NCBI GenBank assembly: GCA_018830225.1
Contig: JAHJSS010000022.1
Span: 1 to 38,710 of the forward strand
DNA from: Nanobdellota archaeon
Lineage (GTDB): Archaea > Nanobdellota > Nanobdellia > Woesearchaeales > UBA11576
DNA length: 38,710 bases
Direction: 5' to 3'
Of the stretch, positions 37,247-38,710 are shown in pieces. A program made the position numbers and the translations under genes. Below the pieces are notes generated by a model. It was not told the DNA's origin and ran no database searches. It saw only the letters and a program-made list of their open reading frames with translations. Every line of letters starts with the position of its first letter. The first letter of the stretch is position 1.

Positions 37247-38266
37247 TTGAGGAATATTAGACATGTGTGTGGGATTCTGTTTTTGCTTTCTTTGATGGTT
37301 CTGGCCGTAGGCTGTGGCCAGAAGGTGGTCTGCGCTCCGCCGAACGTGATGGTCGGCGACACGTGCTGCCTTGACGCTGACGACAACAGCCTGTGCGACA
37401 CTTGGCAGGAGAAGGAGAAGGAGCCTGAGATAGTGTACACAGAGCCGGTCGCTGAAGAGCAGGTCTTAGAGGTCAAGGGAGGTGAAGAGTCTTTTGCAGA
37501 GACTTTTGCCCAGACCTGGGACAGGAAGAGCTACACTGCGCTCCGCAACCTTTTCGTCAAGGATGTCAGGCTGAAGTATTCTCCGCAGGAGTTCAACTTC
37601 CTTGCGAGGAGGGTCGATTCCAAGCTCGGCATAACATCAGTCTCGTTGGTCGGTGTCGAGGACGGAGCTGCCCAGTACAAGGTGTATGTAGGCAGCAAGT
37701 CGACGTATGTCTCTGCTGACATCGATGAGGAGGATGGCGGGTTCAGGCATGAGGCTTTCTATCTCTTTGAGGACCTGACCGCTGATGCAGCTTGCGGTGA
37801 TGACAGCGGCTGCTTCATGAGCTTCGCCAAGCTCTCTGGCGACAGGAACTACTGCGACAAGGCTGGCAGCCTGAAGACTGACTGCGTAGCCCAGTTCGGC
37901 GTCTCGAAGAGCATCATCGAGAAGATCGACAACTGCATCGATATACTTGAGTACTATGACAGGGCAGAGTGCCTCACCCAGCTTGCTGTGAATGAGAACA
38001 ACATAGAGCCTTGCTGGCAGGCAGGGCAGGACAAGCAGGTGTTCGAGTGCATGGGACAGGTCGCTGCCGCGAGGAAGGATGTCGATGAGTGCAATGCGTT
38101 TGTCGCCTCAAGAGGGTATCCTGGCACGCGGCTTCAGAAGACCTACTGCATCCTCGGGTATGTGCGCGAGACTACTGACACTGATGCCTGCGCGAAGATA
38201 GACAGGCGTGGCGATGTGATGCTCGGTGCCATGCAGGAAGGCTGCTACAAGTTGAGCTTCCCGTAA
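37247..38266 (+). CDS. Cys-rich lipoprotein of unknown function
   Basis: The 339-residue secreted protein has a signal peptide with lipobox LAVGC (Cys23) and then CCLDADDNSLCDTW (40-53), which may bind a metal or form a disulfide loop. A mixed domain (about 75-190) is followed by a Cys-rich helical region (about 195-339, at least ten Cys) that could form disulfides. TTG 37247 with GGGGTG upstream is the chosen start because it places the hydrophobic segment at the N-terminus; the ATG at 37169 directly after the previous gene would put 26 extra residues before the signal peptide. It may be co-transcribed with the cupredoxin-like gene. No family recognised. Confidence 0.62.
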   Translation: MRNIRHVCGILFLLSLMVLAVGCGQKVVCAPPNVMVGDTCCLDADDNSLCDTWQEKEKEPEIVYTEPVAEEQVLEVKGGEESFAETFAQTWDRKSYTALRNLFVKDVRLKYSPQEFNFLARRVDSKLGITSVSLVGVEDGAAQYKVYVGSKSTYVSADIDEEDGGFRHEAFYLFEDLTADAACGDDSGCFMSFAKLSGDRNYCDKAGSLKTDCVAQFGVSKSIIEKIDNCIDILEYYDRAECLTQLAVNENNIEPCWQAGQDKQVFECMGQVAAARKDVDECNAFVASRGYPGTRLQKTYCILGYVRETTDTDACAKIDRRGDVMLGAMQEGCYKLSFP

Positions 38267-38300
38267 ATGTTTTTTAGAATTTTTTTCTTTTTTTGTTATG
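38267..38300 (+). terminator. poly-T terminator
   Basis: T runs of six, seven and seven bases follow the Cys-rich lipoprotein gene within 34 bases. Confidence 0.5.
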
Positions 38301-38553
38301 TTCTATCTGCAGATTGTCTTGGTTTTGGGAATACTTCATCAGCTATTTCCCTGCGGGCAGACTTGCGGCATTCGAAAAAAGCTTGATAAGTGCTTGGCGA
38401 ACGACCTGCCCGGTCTGTCGGATCTGCCAGCTCAAGGCGTCCTTGACTTTCAAGGAAGTCAGTTTGGGCATAGGCAAATAGACGCTCATACATCTCTACG
38501 TCTTTGATTGCAGCTATAAATTTGTTGGAAGAGGGGTACGTTCCTCTTAACAT
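38296..38553 (-). CDS. small protein of unknown function
   Basis: An 85-residue soluble protein (MLRGTYPSSNKFIAAIKDVE at the start) is read from the ATG at 38553, which has GGGAAG just upstream. A TTG at 38577 in frame would add eight residues. Its composition is normal and the sequence is protein-like (EMYERLFAYAQTDFLESQGR), but no family is recognised. Its end converges with the terminator of the Cys-rich lipoprotein gene. A shared AT-rich promoter (38585-38595) lies between it and the truncated right-edge gene. Confidence 0.5.
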   Translation of the reverse strand: MLRGTYPSSNKFIAAIKDVEMYERLFAYAQTDFLESQGRLELADPTDRAGRSPSTYQAFFECRKSARREIADEVFPKPRQSADRT

Positions 38554-38584
38554 TTCTTCCCATGAGCTAAAACCCAAGTTTGAC

Positions 38585-38646
38585 AGTTAAATAGAAAAGG
38601 TTCGTAGTTTTGTATGAATCTGCTATGAAACAAACAAAACTACGAA
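38585..38646. promoter_or_regulatory. divergent promoter and 13-bp inverted repeat at the right edge
   Basis: AGTTAAATAG (38586-38595) can act as a TATA box for both directions. TTCGTAGTTTTGT at 38601-38613 and its perfect complement ACAAAACTACGAA at 38634-38646 enclose 20 bases that contain the start codon of the rightmost gene (38625). An operator or an mRNA hairpin that hides the start codon is possible. Confidence 0.45.
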
Positions 38647-38710
38647 TTGACTCTTTAGATACAAACAACAATATATCTTTTCCGGTTGGAACTGCCATTG
38701 CAGTAAAGAA
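38625..38710 (+). CDS. 5' end of an unidentified gene, cut by the window edge
   Basis: The frame opens with ATG 38625 (MKQTKLRIDSLDTNNNISFP) and stays open to the window end, with AT-rich codons unlike most neighbours. It begins about 35 nt after a TATA-like box and inside a perfect inverted repeat. Only 28 codons are visible; no family can be named. The composition might indicate a different origin from the GC-richer genes to its left. Confidence 0.35.
   Translation, partial: MKQTKLRIDSLDTNNNISFPVGTAIAVK

Noticed and set aside
1-38710. CRISPR array, tRNA or rRNA genes
   Set aside because: No regularly spaced direct repeats of CRISPR type were found, and no convincing tRNA cloverleaf or T-arm was seen in any intergenic stretch, although a systematic search could not be run.

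Overview
The window looks like chromosomal DNA of an archaeon. It carries FtsZ, SecE, Spt5 (NGN plus KOW), ribosomal protein L11, an archaeal-type Elp3, DtdA (D-aminoacyl-tRNA deacylase), a CPSF-like beta-CASP nuclease and an EndoQ-type PHP endonuclease. Many starts lie about 26-30 nt downstream of an AT-rich TATA box (TTTAWATA type), as expected for leaderless archaeal transcripts. Genes inside operons instead have GGAGG/GGTGA ribosome binding sites. A bacterial-type DnaK/DnaJ/GrpE system, many short ORFs and lysine-rich tails on conserved proteins would fit a DPANN-type or other uncultured euryarchaeal lineage, but no rRNA is present and the lineage is inference.

Layout. 1-5100: cytidylate kinase, a long FKBP isomerase, then ftsZ-secE-spt5 and rpl11 (cell division, secretion, transcription elongation, ribosome). 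5100-10400: a DUF155/RMD1-like membrane protein, two tiny genes on the minus strand (zinc ribbon, acidic protein), dtdA, an AbrB-like protein overlapping a beta-CASP nuclease, and two small envelope or zinc proteins. 10400-17450: an apparent operon of two paralogous multi-pass membrane proteins, a P-type Ca2+ ATPase and a CaCA cation exchanger, which reads as a calcium or membrane homeostasis unit. 17500-22600: elp3, two tiny membrane proteins convergent with it, a methyltransferase, an arginase-fold protein without its metal ligands, a histidine phosphatase and a DUF1385 protein. 22600-29620: a heat-shock region. A winged-helix regulator is divergent from grpE, which is followed by YkgJ-like, DUF3467, PIN-like and CYTH genes, dnaK, an HD protein and dnaJ. 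29600-38300: lipoproteins, a DEDD exonuclease, a 42-residue lysine-rich H1-like protein, EndoQ with an AT-hook and a C-terminal PIP box, a large unknown protein, signal peptidase I, a Nudix-like protein, a cupredoxin-like lipoprotein and a Cys-rich lipoprotein. The right edge holds a divergent promoter between a small ORF and a truncated ORF.

The most unusual content is between the genes. At least nine GC-rich intergenic elements are bounded by long inverted repeats. Four (about 5.1, 6.6, 10.1 and 27.7 kb) share an internal motif (GGGGGAYGTCC, usually followed by CTTACGGGG) and a conserved inner helix. Four others share a CGCCTAGYGAGCTG...GCGAGCGCGG core. In both families the terminal stems differ in sequence between copies but stay complementary. 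Two 132-bp copies of the second family are identical, each is flanked by its own 9-bp direct repeat, and one is inserted inside a member of the first family. This looks like a population of structured, non-autonomous mobile elements with no transposase in the window. No tRNA, rRNA or CRISPR array was seen.
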